A stretch of 64,000 nt of DNA, from contig CAWEZC010000010.1 of NCBI GenBank assembly GCA_963813495.1, positions 248,001-312,000 of the forward strand, in the 5' to 3' direction. The notes below the pieces were generated by a model. It was not told the origin of the DNA, made no database searches, and saw only the letters and a program-made list of their open reading frames with translations. This document shows positions 17,531-25,261 of the stretch, one piece after another. Numbering within the stretch: the first letter of the stretch is position 1; each line of letters starts with the position of its first letter. Origin of the DNA: JACVRW01 sp963813495. GTDB lineage: Bacteria; Actinomycetota; Thermoleophilia; Solirubrobacterales; Thermoleophilaceae. The position numbers were made by a program, and so were the translations under genes.

Positions 17531-17554
17531 TACTTTAATTGATTTGCAATAGTA
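17531..17554. promoter_or_regulatory. AT-rich Fur-family-like box between fur and the VIT transporter
   Basis: The 34-bp gap holds an AT-rich block starting TACTTTAATT and ending GCAATAGTA, with outer TACT/AGTA arms and an inner ATTG-N5-CAAT dyad, in otherwise GC-rich DNA. Position and composition fit a Fur/Zur/Nur-type operator serving both divergent genes. The palindrome is imperfect, so the exact operator class is open. Confidence 0.45.
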
Positions 17555-18069
17555 TGTCCATGACCTCAGCAGGACAGCTGGTCACGCGCCTGCGCGGCAT
17601 CGACGATCGCCGGCTCGCACTGCAGTTCGTGCAGCCGGCCCTCATCGGCCTGATCGACGGGACCATCTCGACGCTGGCCCCGATCTTCGCCACGGCCTAC
17701 CTGGCCGGCCCGCGCGAGGCGCTGCTGGTGGGCGTGGCGGCGGCGCTGGGCGCCGCCATCAGCATGGGCCTCTCCGAAGGGCTCTCGGACGATGGCTCGC
17801 TGACCGGGCGGGGCAGCTCGCAGGCTCGCGGCCTGATCACCGGCGGGGCGACCTTCCTCGGCGGCTCGCTGCACGCCCTGCCGTTCCTGATATCCGACCT
17901 CGACAAGGCGCTGATGCTGGCCTACGCCGTGGTCGCCGTCGAGCTGGTGCTGATCGCGTGGATCCGCCGGCGCTTCATGCAGGTGTCGCTGACGCGGTCG
18001 CTCGTGCAGGTGACCCTCGGTGGCGCGATCGTGGCCACCGTGGGTGTGGTGATCGGAAGCGCGGCTTAG
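17554..18069 (+). CDS. VIT/CCC1-family transporter-like membrane protein
   Basis: This 171-residue membrane protein has about five helices. GLIDGTISTLAPIFATAYL matches the first helix of vacuolar iron transporter (VIT1/CCC1/MbfA) proteins, and GLSEGLSDDGSLTGRG the acidic cytosolic connection. Such proteins move iron or manganese out of the cytosol. The start may be ATG 17554 or ATG 17560; the AT-rich operator abuts it, so the message is probably leaderless. It diverges from a Fur-family gene, consistent with metal-responsive expression. Its stop overlaps the convergent YjbR gene by 4 bp. Confidence 0.75.
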   Translation: MSMTSAGQLVTRLRGIDDRRLALQFVQPALIGLIDGTISTLAPIFATAYLAGPREALLVGVAAALGAAISMGLSEGLSDDGSLTGRGSSQARGLITGGATFLGGSLHALPFLISDLDKALMLAYAVVAVELVLIAWIRRRFMQVSLTRSLVQVTLGGAIVATVGVVIGSAA

Positions 18070-18446
18070 GGCGAGCGCCCGGCGTGGCCGGGTGCGCTGC
18101 GAGAACTCTCCCCCTCGTCGAACTCCTGGACGAGTCGCTTGGGCGCAGCCAGGCGCCAGGCGTCCTCCAGCACCTCGGCGAGCTCGTCCTCGTCGATGGC
18201 GGCGAGCCGCACGAGCACGTAGCCGTAGCCCTCGTAGTGCGGGGTCTGGAAGAAGATCTCCGGCTCGGACTCGATCAGCAGCCGCTTCTCGCCCTTGTCG
18301 ACCTTGGCGACCAGCACCGAGTCCTCGTCGCGCAGCCGGGCGAAGAACTTCCCGCGCACCTTCCATGAGGGGGTGCCGTACGAGCTGCCCTCCTCGGCGT
18401 CGGGCAGGCTGGCAACGATGCGGCGGACGGTCGCTGGCTTGGACAT
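18066..18446 (-). CDS. MmcQ/YjbR family DNA-binding-like protein
   Basis: This 126-residue protein has the YjbR fold pattern: SLPDAEEGSSYGTPSWKVRG near the N terminus, then KFFARLRDEDSVLVAKVD, and TPHYEGYGYVLVRLAAID with a C-terminal helix EVLEDAWRLAAPKRL. YjbR/CyaY-like proteins have been proposed to bind DNA, but their role is not established. I start at ATG 18446, since the frame upstream is arginine-rich noise. Confidence 0.8.
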   Translation of the reverse strand: MSKPATVRRIVASLPDAEEGSSYGTPSWKVRGKFFARLRDEDSVLVAKVDKGEKRLLIESEPEIFFQTPHYEGYGYVLVRLAAIDEDELAEVLEDAWRLAAPKRLVQEFDEGESSRSAPGHAGRSP

Positions 18447-18471
18447 GGCCCGGCAGTGTGCCATCCGCCGC

Positions 18472-19854
18472 CTACCTGAGCGGCGCCGCGCCGGCCGTCC
18501 GGCGCGCCCGGTGCAGCTCGCGCGCGACCACGGCGGCCAGCGCGGCGGCCACGGCGCCGGCAAGCCAGAACGGCCACGCATTGCCGGACTCGAACGGCGG
18601 GAACAGGCTGGTGAGGGGGCCGAACGGGGCGTCGGGCCGGTCCGTGACGAACGAGCCGTCGCCCCAGCGCAGGTCCACGTAGAGCCAGGCCGAGGCCGCG
18701 ACTGTCAGGGCGGCCAGGAGCGTGCCCACGCGCGGGGCGTGGCGCAGGCCCCAGGCCACGAGCGGGACGGCCAGGGGCAGGACCGCCAGCATCTGGCGGC
18801 CGGGAAACCAGAATCCGAACATGGTGGGGGCGAGGAACGCGGCCACCAGCAGCTGGCCGCCGAGTACAGCCGCGCAGAGGTCGCCCGTCAGCTCGATCTC
18901 GCGCAACCGGGGGACCGCCCGGGCCAGACGCTCGCGGTGGGATCGCCACAGCCACCACAGCCCGGCGAAGGCCAGGAGGAGGACGGGCGCCCAGCGCAGC
19001 AGGCCGTAGTCGCGGTCCAGGAACAGGGCCACCAGGCGGTAAGCGCGCTCCACATGGCCCCCCGGGAAGGTCGCGCCGGTGGCCGTCTCTCCCGCCGGGC
19101 CGGCCGCGTACGGGGTGGGCCCGCCGTAGAACGCCTCGTTGACTCCCACGTACACCGCGAGACTGAAGAGCGACAGCTCCACCGACCCGACCGCGAGCGT
19201 GCGGCGGTGGGCCCGCCACAGCGCCCGGGCCGCGAAGAAGCCCGCCACCAGCCCCGCCGGCACGAACTTCGTCCCCAGCCAGGGCAGGAGCCCCAGCAGC
19301 GCGAAGCAGACGAACGCGTCGCGGCGGCTCGGCCGCGAATCGAGCCGCACGGCCAGGAGCGCGGCCGCGGCCAGCGCGGCAGCGGCCGTGAGCTCCGGAT
19401 AAACGGCGCTGCCGTAGGCGAGCATCGGGGGCGACAGACCCACCGCGAGCGCCGCCCCCAGGGCCCACGGGTCGGGCACCACCCTCAGCGCCAGCCGGTA
19501 GGCAAGCGCCACCGCCAGGGCGGCCACGGCGGCGAGGAACAGCTCGACTCCCTCAGTTCCGCCCAGCGCGTACACCGGCGCCGTGACCAGGGGCAGGCCC
19601 GGGCCGTGGGGCTCGTTGAGGCGGCCCTCGGTCTCCCTGCCCTGGCGCTCGAGCTCGTAGGGATAGAACTTGGCGTAGGCCCGCTCGGCGTACTCGTCGT
19701 TCACGTCCACGTCGCCGTCCTCGACGATCGATTCCGTGGCGAGCAGGTAGTGCGGCTCATCGCCTCCGTAGCGGGAGTCGCCGAAGGCATCGAGGCCGAG
19801 CGTCGCCGCATAGGCGGCGAACAGGACCAGCCATAGGGCAAGGGTGCGGCGCAC
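18472..19854 (-). CDS. GT-C-like polytopic glycosyltransferase family protein
   Basis: This 460-residue protein has about ten hydrophobic helices and a first extracytoplasmic loop holding SRYGGDEPHYLLATESI. An acidic DE just after the first helix is the hallmark of GT-C enzymes (ArnT/PMT-like) that transfer sugars from polyprenyl phosphates. Later loops carry NEPHGPGLPLV and FWFPGRQMLAVLPL, also usual for the GT39/ArnT-like group. It probably acts on a cell-envelope acceptor at the outer face of the membrane. The start is GTG 19854; TAGTCT lies 10 nt upstream on the same strand. Confidence 0.72.
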   Translation of the reverse strand: MRRTLALWLVLFAAYAATLGLDAFGDSRYGGDEPHYLLATESIVEDGDVDVNDEYAERAYAKFYPYELERQGRETEGRLNEPHGPGLPLVTAPVYALGGTEGVELFLAAVAALAVALAYRLALRVVPDPWALGAALAVGLSPPMLAYGSAVYPELTAAAALAAAALLAVRLDSRPSRRDAFVCFALLGLLPWLGTKFVPAGLVAGFFAARALWRAHRRTLAVGSVELSLFSLAVYVGVNEAFYGGPTPYAAGPAGETATGATFPGGHVERAYRLVALFLDRDYGLLRWAPVLLLAFAGLWWLWRSHRERLARAVPRLREIELTGDLCAAVLGGQLLVAAFLAPTMFGFWFPGRQMLAVLPLAVPLVAWGLRHAPRVGTLLAALTVAASAWLYVDLRWGDGSFVTDRPDAPFGPLTSLFPPFESGNAWPFWLAGAVAAALAAVVARELHRARRTAGAAPLR

Positions 19855-19894
19855 GGCGTCCCGCAGACTAGGGGGCCGCCGTGCCCGCGTTCGC

Positions 19895-20254
19895 CTATTG
19901 GGCTACGAGTGCGATTCCCTCCGCGTAGGTCGCGATCGAGCGCTGCAACCCGTCGCCCACCGAGGCGTCGATGACGCCCAGGTCGTCGACGATCAGGTCG
20001 GCCCGCAGCATCTGCCGCTGGAAGGCTTCGTCATGGCGCAGCGCGTCCATCTGTGCCTCGCTGCCCTGCAGCAGGACGAATCCGTTGAGCTCGCCCCCAT
20101 GGGGGTTGAGAAGGCAGACCTCGAAGCTCTCGATCCGGCCGTCGGACTGCAGCCCGCCGTAGAACTCGAGCGTTTCGTTGAACACCTCGAGCGCGCGTTC
20201 CTCCCGTCCGCGCACCACCTGGCCCCAGCCGATGAACAGGCCAGCATCAGCCAT
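19895..20254 (-). CDS. Conserved small protein of unknown function (ferredoxin-fold-like)
   Basis: This 119-residue protein begins FIGWGQVVRGREERALEVFN and alternates short strands and helices. The pattern suggests an alpha-beta dimeric ferredoxin fold, such as NIPSNAP, YCII or antibiotic monooxygenase-like proteins. I do not recognise a named family. GGGAGG at an ideal distance supports ATG 20254. No catalytic motif is visible. It is a single gene between a membrane glycosyltransferase and an acyl-CoA dehydrogenase. Confidence 0.65.
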   Translation of the reverse strand: MADAGLFIGWGQVVRGREERALEVFNETLEFYGGLQSDGRIESFEVCLLNPHGGELNGFVLLQGSEAQMDALRHDEAFQRQMLRADLIVDDLGVIDASVGDGLQRSIATYAEGIALVAQ

Positions 20255-20332
20255 GAGCAACCTCCCTAGATCGGGTGTGGAGTCCTCGGGTCCACCGTAC
20301 GCCCGCCCAGCCCGCGGGGCAAGCAACTCCCC

Positions 20333-21472
20333 TCAGCAGCCGAGCGCCCGGGCGATCACCATCTGCTGCACCTCGTCCGTGCCCTCGCCGATCGTGAGCA
20401 CCTTGGCGTCACGGTAGAAGCGGCAGACCGGATACTCCTCGATGTAGCCGTAGCCACCGTGGATCTGCACCGCCTCCTCGGCGGCGCGCACGGCCAGGCG
20501 GCCCGTCTTGAGCTTGGCCTGCGCCGCGGTGAGGCTGAAGGGCTTGCCGGCGTCCTTCTCGACGGCCGACTTGTAGGTGAGCAGGCGGGCCGCCTCGATC
20601 TCGGTCGACATGTCCGCGAGCTTGCTCTGGATCGCCTGGTACTTGGAGATCGGCTGCCCGAAGGCGATCCGCTCGCGCGCGTAGGCGAGCGCCTCGTCCA
20701 GGGCGCCCTGTGCGAGCCCGACCCCCATAGCGCTGACTCCGATGCGACCTCCGTCGAGGGTCTGCAGGAACTGCTTGAAGCCGTGCCCGCGCGGGCCCAC
20801 CAGGTTCTCCTCGGGGACGCGGCAGTCCTCGAAGCTGAGGGGGCGGGTGTCGGAGGCGTTCCAGCCCATCTTGCGATAGGGCGCCCCGATCTCGTAGCCC
20901 GGGGTGCCGTTGGGAACGAGGAGGTTGGAGATCTCGTCCTCGCCGGTGCGCGCCGTGATGGTCACGAAGCCCGAGATGTCGGTGCCGGAGTTGGTGATGA
21001 ACTGCTTGGCGCCGTTGATGGTCCACTCGCGCGCATGCTCATCGAGGTTCGCGCGGGTACGCGCATTACCGGCGTCCGACCCGGCTTCCGGCTCGGTCAG
21101 CCCGAAGGCGCCGAGCAGCTCGCCCGAGCACAGGCGCGGCAGCCACTCCTCCTTCTGCGCCTCGGATCCGAACGCGTACAACGGCCATGTGCCCAGGCTC
21201 GTGTGGGCCGCCACCGTGATGGCCACGCTCGAGTCGACCCGTGCCAGCTCCTCGATGGCGATCGCGTAACTGAGATTGTCGGCGCCGCCGCCCCCGAGCT
21301 CCTCGGGGTAGGGGATTCCCATCAGCCCGAGCTCGCCCAGCTTGGCCACGATCTCGTAGGGAAAGGACTTGGTGCGGTCGAGCTCCCCGGCCACCGGGCG
21401 CACTTCACCGTCGGCGAAGTCGCGTACGAGCCGGCGGATGTCCTGGTGCTCTTCCGAGAGGTCGAAGTTCAT
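20333..21472 (-). CDS. Acyl-CoA dehydrogenase
   Basis: This 379-residue FAD enzyme removes hydrogens from C2-C3 of an acyl-CoA and passes electrons to ETF. It has the family layout: N-terminal helices (SEEHQDIRRLVRDFADGEVR), the strand domain with LGAFGLTEPEAGSDAGN (FAD/substrate contact), and C-terminal helices with FGQPISKYQAIQSKLADM. IHGGYGYIEEYPVCRFYRDA precedes IGEGTDEVQ, whose Glu is the catalytic base position of short/medium-chain enzymes. Its electron acceptor is probably the ETF at 57.3-59.1 kb. Chain-length preference cannot be read from sequence alone. Confidence 0.93.
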   Translation of the reverse strand: MNFDLSEEHQDIRRLVRDFADGEVRPVAGELDRTKSFPYEIVAKLGELGLMGIPYPEELGGGGADNLSYAIAIEELARVDSSVAITVAAHTSLGTWPLYAFGSEAQKEEWLPRLCSGELLGAFGLTEPEAGSDAGNARTRANLDEHAREWTINGAKQFITNSGTDISGFVTITARTGEDEISNLLVPNGTPGYEIGAPYRKMGWNASDTRPLSFEDCRVPEENLVGPRGHGFKQFLQTLDGGRIGVSAMGVGLAQGALDEALAYARERIAFGQPISKYQAIQSKLADMSTEIEAARLLTYKSAVEKDAGKPFSLTAAQAKLKTGRLAVRAAEEAVQIHGGYGYIEEYPVCRFYRDAKVLTIGEGTDEVQQMVIARALGC

Positions 21473-21499
21473 GCCGCCGCGGATGCTAACCGGGCCGCA

Positions 21500-22246
21500 T
21501 CACCGCCCCGCGGGCCGGCTGAACCGCGACTCTCGCGCAAGGCAGAGGAGGTTGCGAGGGCCGGCACTCGCTCCGACCTCGAAGGCGGTGGCCAGCGTGT
21601 ACCCGGCGGCACCGCAGGAGCGAGCCCGATAGACGTCGAAGCTGAGCGCCCGTCCGCTGCCGCTGACCTTCCGCTCGAGACATCTCACCCGCATGGTCAC
21701 GGTCGTCACGTCCGTGCCGGGGTTGGAGAGACGGAACACCCAGCCGCCGGACGTGGGCTGCGCCGAGCGAAAGCCGATCGGGCCGTCGGCTCCGTAACCC
21801 GTCGGGGCATAGCCTCGGCGGCAGAGCAGTTCGACCCGCCGCGTGCTGCCGGGTGCCACGGGGATAGCGGGCGACCGGCGGGTCTGCACTTCGAGCCGTA
21901 CGGCGCCGATTCCGCGGGGCACGGCCAGGCGCACGCAGCGCAGCACGGCGCTGGCCCGGCCTCCACCGCCCGGCGCGGCGGCGAGCGCGAAGCGCCAGCG
22001 CCGGCCGTCCGGGTCCGGCAGCGACCTGTGTACCTCGATGCCCTCGGCCAGGCCGGTGATCACAGCGTTGAGGGCGACGGCGCCGGACGGGCAGGACAGG
22101 ACCAGCAGCCGCGGGGCGCCGGACTCCACCGTCACCTGCCCGGGCACCGAGGTCGGCCGGACCACGTCCTTGGCCTCGGCACCGGCAGCACCCGGACCAA
22201 GCACGGCAGCGGCAGCGGCCCCCGCTGCGATCCTCCTCGTCAACAT
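21500..22246 (-). CDS. Secreted protein of unknown function
   Basis: This 248-residue protein has a signal peptide (MLTRRIAAGAAAAAVLG, then AAGAEA) and a beta-rich, proline/glycine-rich mature part with six or so cysteines (LSCPSG, LRCVRL, LLCRRG, VRCLER, RSCGAA, NLLCLA). Regular cysteine spacing suggests disulphide-bonded immunoglobulin-like repeats. I do not recognise a family. The start ATG 22246 has TAGCGT 5 nt upstream. It lies just upstream of the acyl-CoA dehydrogenase gene on the same strand, but no functional link is evident. Confidence 0.65.
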   Translation of the reverse strand: MLTRRIAAGAAAAAVLGPGAAGAEAKDVVRPTSVPGQVTVESGAPRLLVLSCPSGAVALNAVITGLAEGIEVHRSLPDPDGRRWRFALAAAPGGGGRASAVLRCVRLAVPRGIGAVRLEVQTRRSPAIPVAPGSTRRVELLCRRGYAPTGYGADGPIGFRSAQPTSGGWVFRLSNPGTDVTTVTMRVRCLERKVSGSGRALSFDVYRARSCGAAGYTLATAFEVGASAGPRNLLCLARESRFSRPAGR

Positions 22247-22495
22247 GCGCCACGCTACCTCGGCTGTGCCGTGCGCGCCAGCGAGCGTGCCGGGAGGGAT
22301 GGGTGGCCGTCGCGCTCGGCATACCCGCGCGGGCGCGCGAGCCAGGCGGCCTCGAGGGCACGCCGGCGAGCGACTTCGCGAGCCTGCTCGAGCGGCTCGG
22401 CCCGCTGAAGCTGATCGCCGTGTCTGGGCGCCACGCGGCCAGCGGCCTGGCCCAAGCGCTCCTGGATCGGATTGATGCAGCGACGAGCCCTGCGG

Positions 22496-23083
22496 CTAGG
22501 CCACGCGGCGCAGCCGCCGGCTCATGGCGGCGCCCGACGCCCCGAACAGGGAGCAGAGCCGGCCGAAGCAGGCGTCGGGGTCACGCTCGCGCAGGCGCTC
22601 GTAGTGGCGGCGCACCAGCTCGGCGGGCATCAGGAGAGCGGCGGCGAACTCGTTGGCCTGCGCTTCCTCGGGGGGATAGGCCGGGCGTGCCGCGGCGGTC
22701 AGGGGCCGCTCGCCCTCCTCGGGCTGAGGGTCGACCGCGTGGTGTCGGCACCAGACGGCGCCGTCGTGGCGGTGCAGGCACCAGTGGCCGAGCTCGTGGC
22801 CGATGGTGAAGCGCCGCCGCGGTGGCCACTCGCGGGCCTCGGCCGCGTTGACCCAGATCTCCCCGAGCGACGGCAGCAGCAGCCCCGAGAGACCCTGGGT
22901 CGAGTCCAGGTCGGGCACCCCTGGTGCAGAGCGCAGATCAGCCACGTCGCGCACATGCAGCCCGAAGCACGAGTCGGCGATCTGCTCCACGGGAACCGGC
23001 AGCGTGTTGCCGTCCCAGAGCCAGCCCGGAACGTCCGCGAGCACTCGCTCGGCGCGCTGTTCGAACTCAGACTGCATGCGCAA
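22496..23083 (-). CDS. ImmA/IrrE family metallo-endopeptidase
   Basis: This 195-residue protein has the gluzincin motif HELGH (96-100) in FTIGHELGHWCLHRH, and Glu140 in the ExxAxxFAxxLLMP segment as third zinc ligand. This is the ImmA/IrrE peptidase fold. Known members (Bacillus ImmA, Deinococcus IrrE/PprI) cleave XRE-type repressors (ImmR, DdrO) on a stress cue. Here it is last in a same-strand run with a sigma factor, an XRE-like protein and a 72-residue protein. This invites the idea that it cleaves the XRE-like product. There is no N-terminal HTH in this protein. ATG 23077 is an alternative start. Confidence 0.88.
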   Translation of the reverse strand: MRMQSEFEQRAERVLADVPGWLWDGNTLPVPVEQIADSCFGLHVRDVADLRSAPGVPDLDSTQGLSGLLLPSLGEIWVNAAEAREWPPRRRFTIGHELGHWCLHRHDGAVWCRHHAVDPQPEEGERPLTAAARPAYPPEEAQANEFAAALLMPAELVRRHYERLRERDPDACFGRLCSLFGASGAAMSRRLRRVA

Positions 23084-23101
23084 TCCGATGGTAGGCGCCG
23101 G

Positions 23102-23320
23102 TCAGGGCGGAGAAGCGGACGCCAATCGCTGCAGCAGCGCCCGCACGATCCGCTCGCCCGCCGCCGACCAGAACCCCGGCCCGCGCGGCAGCCCCTGCAG
23201 GCACAGGTCGGCGCGCCGGCGCAATCGCTCGTCCGAGCGCAGGGCGCGACCGAGTGCCACGGCGAGCGCCTGGTCCCCCGAAGCGAGAGCGAACCGATAG
23301 AGCGCGAGGAGGTCGTGCAT
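23102..23320 (-). CDS. Small helical protein in the sigma/ImmA-IrrE operon
   Basis: This 72-residue predicted helical protein begins MHDLLALYRFALASGDQALA and is rich in Leu, Ala and Arg, ending PP. It sits 18 bp before the peptidase gene and 24 bp after the XRE-like gene on the same strand, so it is probably cotranscribed. Codon use matches its neighbours. I recognise no family. It may be an adaptor or a regulator of its neighbours, but this is only positional inference. Confidence 0.5.
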   Translation of the reverse strand: MHDLLALYRFALASGDQALAVALGRALRSDERLRRRADLCLQGLPRGPGFWSAAGERIVRALLQRLASASPP

Positions 23321-23344
23321 GCAGTTGAGGTCCGGGCGCGCGGC

Positions 23345-24007
23345 TCAAGCTGACGGAGGCCGGCCTCGGAAGAGACGATCGACCTCGTCCCAGTCCTCGG
23401 GCGCGGCGCCGGTCGCAGCCTCCGGCGTGTCCTGCGCGGGAGCCTGCCCGGGCCCGGGCGGCGATACGCGGCCCATCGTGGTGCGTGCGAACACCGCGCC
23501 GGCGTCCTGTCTCGGGGGCCCCGGCGCGGGCAGCTGCCCCGCCTTGCGCAGCGCCTCGGCGCTCCAGCCGACGATCTTGCCGAGGGCGTCGAGCACCGTT
23601 TCCGACACGCCCTGTTCGGGGAGGAGCCCCTGCTCCATCTGGTGGTAGTAGAGCGCGACCTTCTCCTCCTGGGCCTGCGCCCCGAGGCGCGCCGCCAGCT
23701 GGCCCACCAGCTCGGAGCGGCGCAGGCGTGCCCGGGCGCGCAGGCGTGGCAGCAGCGAGGGCCACATTCCGCTCTGCCCCTCCAGCGAGCGCTGCACGCC
23801 CTCGGCCACCGCGGCCGCGGGCGAGCTCCTGAGGGCCAGCGGGTCGAAGTCGCGCCGCGGAGCGGCTTCCAGGTAGGCGTCGATCAGGCCGCCGAGCAGC
23901 TCGCGGTCGATGCCCGAGGCTCGTTCCAGATAGGGCCGGGGGTCGGCGTCGCCGCTCTCGCGGTGCGCGTGCTTGTACTCGGTGAGCAGTCGTTCGACGT
24001 CGCTCAT
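23345..24007 (-). CDS. XRE-like HTH protein, candidate regulator of the adjacent sigma factor
   Basis: This 220-residue protein has an N-terminal helical region (LLTEYKHAHRESGDADPRPY, then LGGLIDAYLEAAPRR). A middle region, about residues 85-155, has an XRE-like pattern: LRARARLRRSELVGQLAARL, then YYHQMEQGLLPEQGVSETVL and ALGKIVG. A proline-rich linker and acidic tail EDWDEVDRLFRG end it. XRE repressors are the known substrates of ImmA/IrrE proteases. Its gene lies 3 bp after the sigma factor stop, so an anti-sigma or co-regulator role is plausible, but no described anti-sigma domain is visible. The HTH call is by pattern only. Confidence 0.6.
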   Translation of the reverse strand: MSDVERLLTEYKHAHRESGDADPRPYLERASGIDRELLGGLIDAYLEAAPRRDFDPLALRSSPAAAVAEGVQRSLEGQSGMWPSLLPRLRARARLRRSELVGQLAARLGAQAQEEKVALYYHQMEQGLLPEQGVSETVLDALGKIVGWSAEALRKAGQLPAPGPPRQDAGAVFARTTMGRVSPPGPGQAPAQDTPEAATGAAPEDWDEVDRLFRGRPPSA

Positions 24008-24010
24008 GGC

Positions 24011-24646
24011 TCAATCCGGAGTATCGCTGCCCTCCTCGAGCAGCTCCCTGACGCGCCGCTGGAAGCGCGACGCGATCTGGTGGACGTTGGCCTCGGTCAT
24101 GCCGCCGCCCACCAGCTCGGCTGCCTTCCCGGCCGAATTGGGACCGAGCACATAGAGGTCGATCACCGAGCGGTGGCGATCGTCCTCGAGCTCGGCGAGC
24201 GCGCGCCGGATGCAGTCCCGCGCGAACAGCGCCTCACCCTCGAAGGGCACCTCCGGCTCCTGGCCCCAGACCTCGTCGTCGTGCTCGTGCTCGCTCGGCA
24301 GGGCAGTGGTCTTGGGCCTGCGGCTGCGCGCGTCGTGGTAGTCGGCGATCCGGCGCGACAGGATCGTGTGCAGCCAGCTCTTGAACTCGCCCACCGAGCC
24401 GCCGTCGAACGCGGAGGCGATCGCGCTGAAGAGCGTCTCCGCGACCACGTCCTCGACATCGTCGTCCGGCAGCTTCAGGCGGGCACGGTTGAGCAGGATC
24501 GAGTGGTAGCCGTAGACGAGCACGGCGACGGCCGGCTTCATGGCCTCGTGGCGACCTGCGGCGCGGGCCTCCCGCAGGTAGCCGATGAGCTGCTCGTCGC
24601 CCAGCGCGCGCAGCTGCGGTTCGGGAAGCTCTTGAAACTCGGCCAC
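24011..24646 (-). CDS. RNA polymerase sigma factor, ECF-like
   Basis: This 211-residue protein has sigma region 2, with DDVEDVVAETLFSAIASAFD and then FKSWLHTILSRRIADYHDAR. Region 4 is ELEDDRHRSVIDLYVLGPNS followed by GGMTEANVHQIASRFQRRVR, the DNA-recognition helix. A 45-residue acidic linker separates them. There is no region 1.1 or 3, as in ECF sigmas. The start is GTG 24646; longer frames upstream are arginine-rich noise. It leads a four-gene operon with an XRE-like protein, a small protein and an ImmA/IrrE protease, and diverges from a GcvH-like gene. Confidence 0.8.
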   Translation of the reverse strand: MAEFQELPEPQLRALGDEQLIGYLREARAAGRHEAMKPAVAVLVYGYHSILLNRARLKLPDDDVEDVVAETLFSAIASAFDGGSVGEFKSWLHTILSRRIADYHDARSRRPKTTALPSEHEHDDEVWGQEPEVPFEGEALFARDCIRRALAELEDDRHRSVIDLYVLGPNSAGKAAELVGGGMTEANVHQIASRFQRRVRELLEEGSDTPD

Positions 24647-24724
24647 TGGGATGGAGTCGGAACGGGGCCCGGCGACCTGACAACTACCACTTCCGTCCGG
24701 TGCGCGCGGCAGGCTCGCTCGCTC

Positions 24725-25213
24725 GTGGCCGAGATCTCGATCACGCGGGCGGCTCCTTCGGCGCGGTTCGTGCTGCCCTCGGATCGCAGCTACCTCGCGC
24801 CCCGGCACGTGTGGGCCCGGCTCGATGACGGCGTGGCGACTGTCGGGGTCAGCGCTCCGCTCGGCGAGATGCTCTGGTTCGCCCCCGAGGTGCGCTTCTG
24901 GGCGGTCGAGCGGGTGGAGGTGGGGGACACCCTGGCCACCGTCCAGGGCCGCTCGGGCCGTACCGTCACGATCGGCTCGCCCGTGGCCGGCTCGGTGGTC
25001 AAGCTCAACTCGCTGCTCGAAAGGGCCCCGCACGCCCTGCTCGCCCAGCCCTACGGCGGCGGCTGGGTGGCGTGCATCGCGCCCGAGCGCTGGGAGCGTG
25101 ACCAGGCGCGGCTGGTCACCGCACGGGCCTACCGCGCCCGCCTCGACAGCGAGCTGCCGATCGGCCGCGACTTCTGCTTCGGCGGAGCCCTGCTGCCCGC
25201 ACCGCTCGGCTAA
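24725..25213 (+). CDS. GcvH-like protein lacking the lipoyl lysine
   Basis: This 162-residue protein has the biotinyl/lipoyl barrel of glycine cleavage H proteins. HVWARLDDGVATVGVSAPLG corresponds to HxWv...ATVGIt. VEVGDTLATVQ is followed by IGSPVAGSVVKLNSLLERAP, and then PYGGGWV. At the position of the ESVKA turn it has QGRSGRTV, so the lysine that carries lipoate is missing. It can hardly work in glycine cleavage. It may be a scaffold or binding protein. GTG 24725 is the best start; it diverges from the sigma-factor operon across 78 bp, so it may be a target of that sigma factor. Confidence 0.7.
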   Translation: MAEISITRAAPSARFVLPSDRSYLAPRHVWARLDDGVATVGVSAPLGEMLWFAPEVRFWAVERVEVGDTLATVQGRSGRTVTIGSPVAGSVVKLNSLLERAPHALLAQPYGGGWVACIAPERWERDQARLVTARAYRARLDSELPIGRDFCFGGALLPAPLG

Positions 25214-25261
25214 TCCCGGGTATCTCTACCGAGTTTATGGGGAATTGCTATCGTCACCGCC

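Noticed and set aside
22303..22495. Possible plus-strand small ORF (SDFASLLERLGPLKLIAVSG) in the gap between a secreted protein and the ImmA/IrrE gene
   Set aside because: It has some protein-like look, but it has no clear ribosome binding site and continues antisense into the protease gene without a stop. I see nothing else convincing in the 249-bp gap.
24647..24724. ECF-type promoter (GGAAC/GTC) in the sigma/GcvH-like divergent region
   Set aside because: GGAAC and GTC-like words occur, but not at the 16-18 bp spacing expected, so autoregulation is not claimed.
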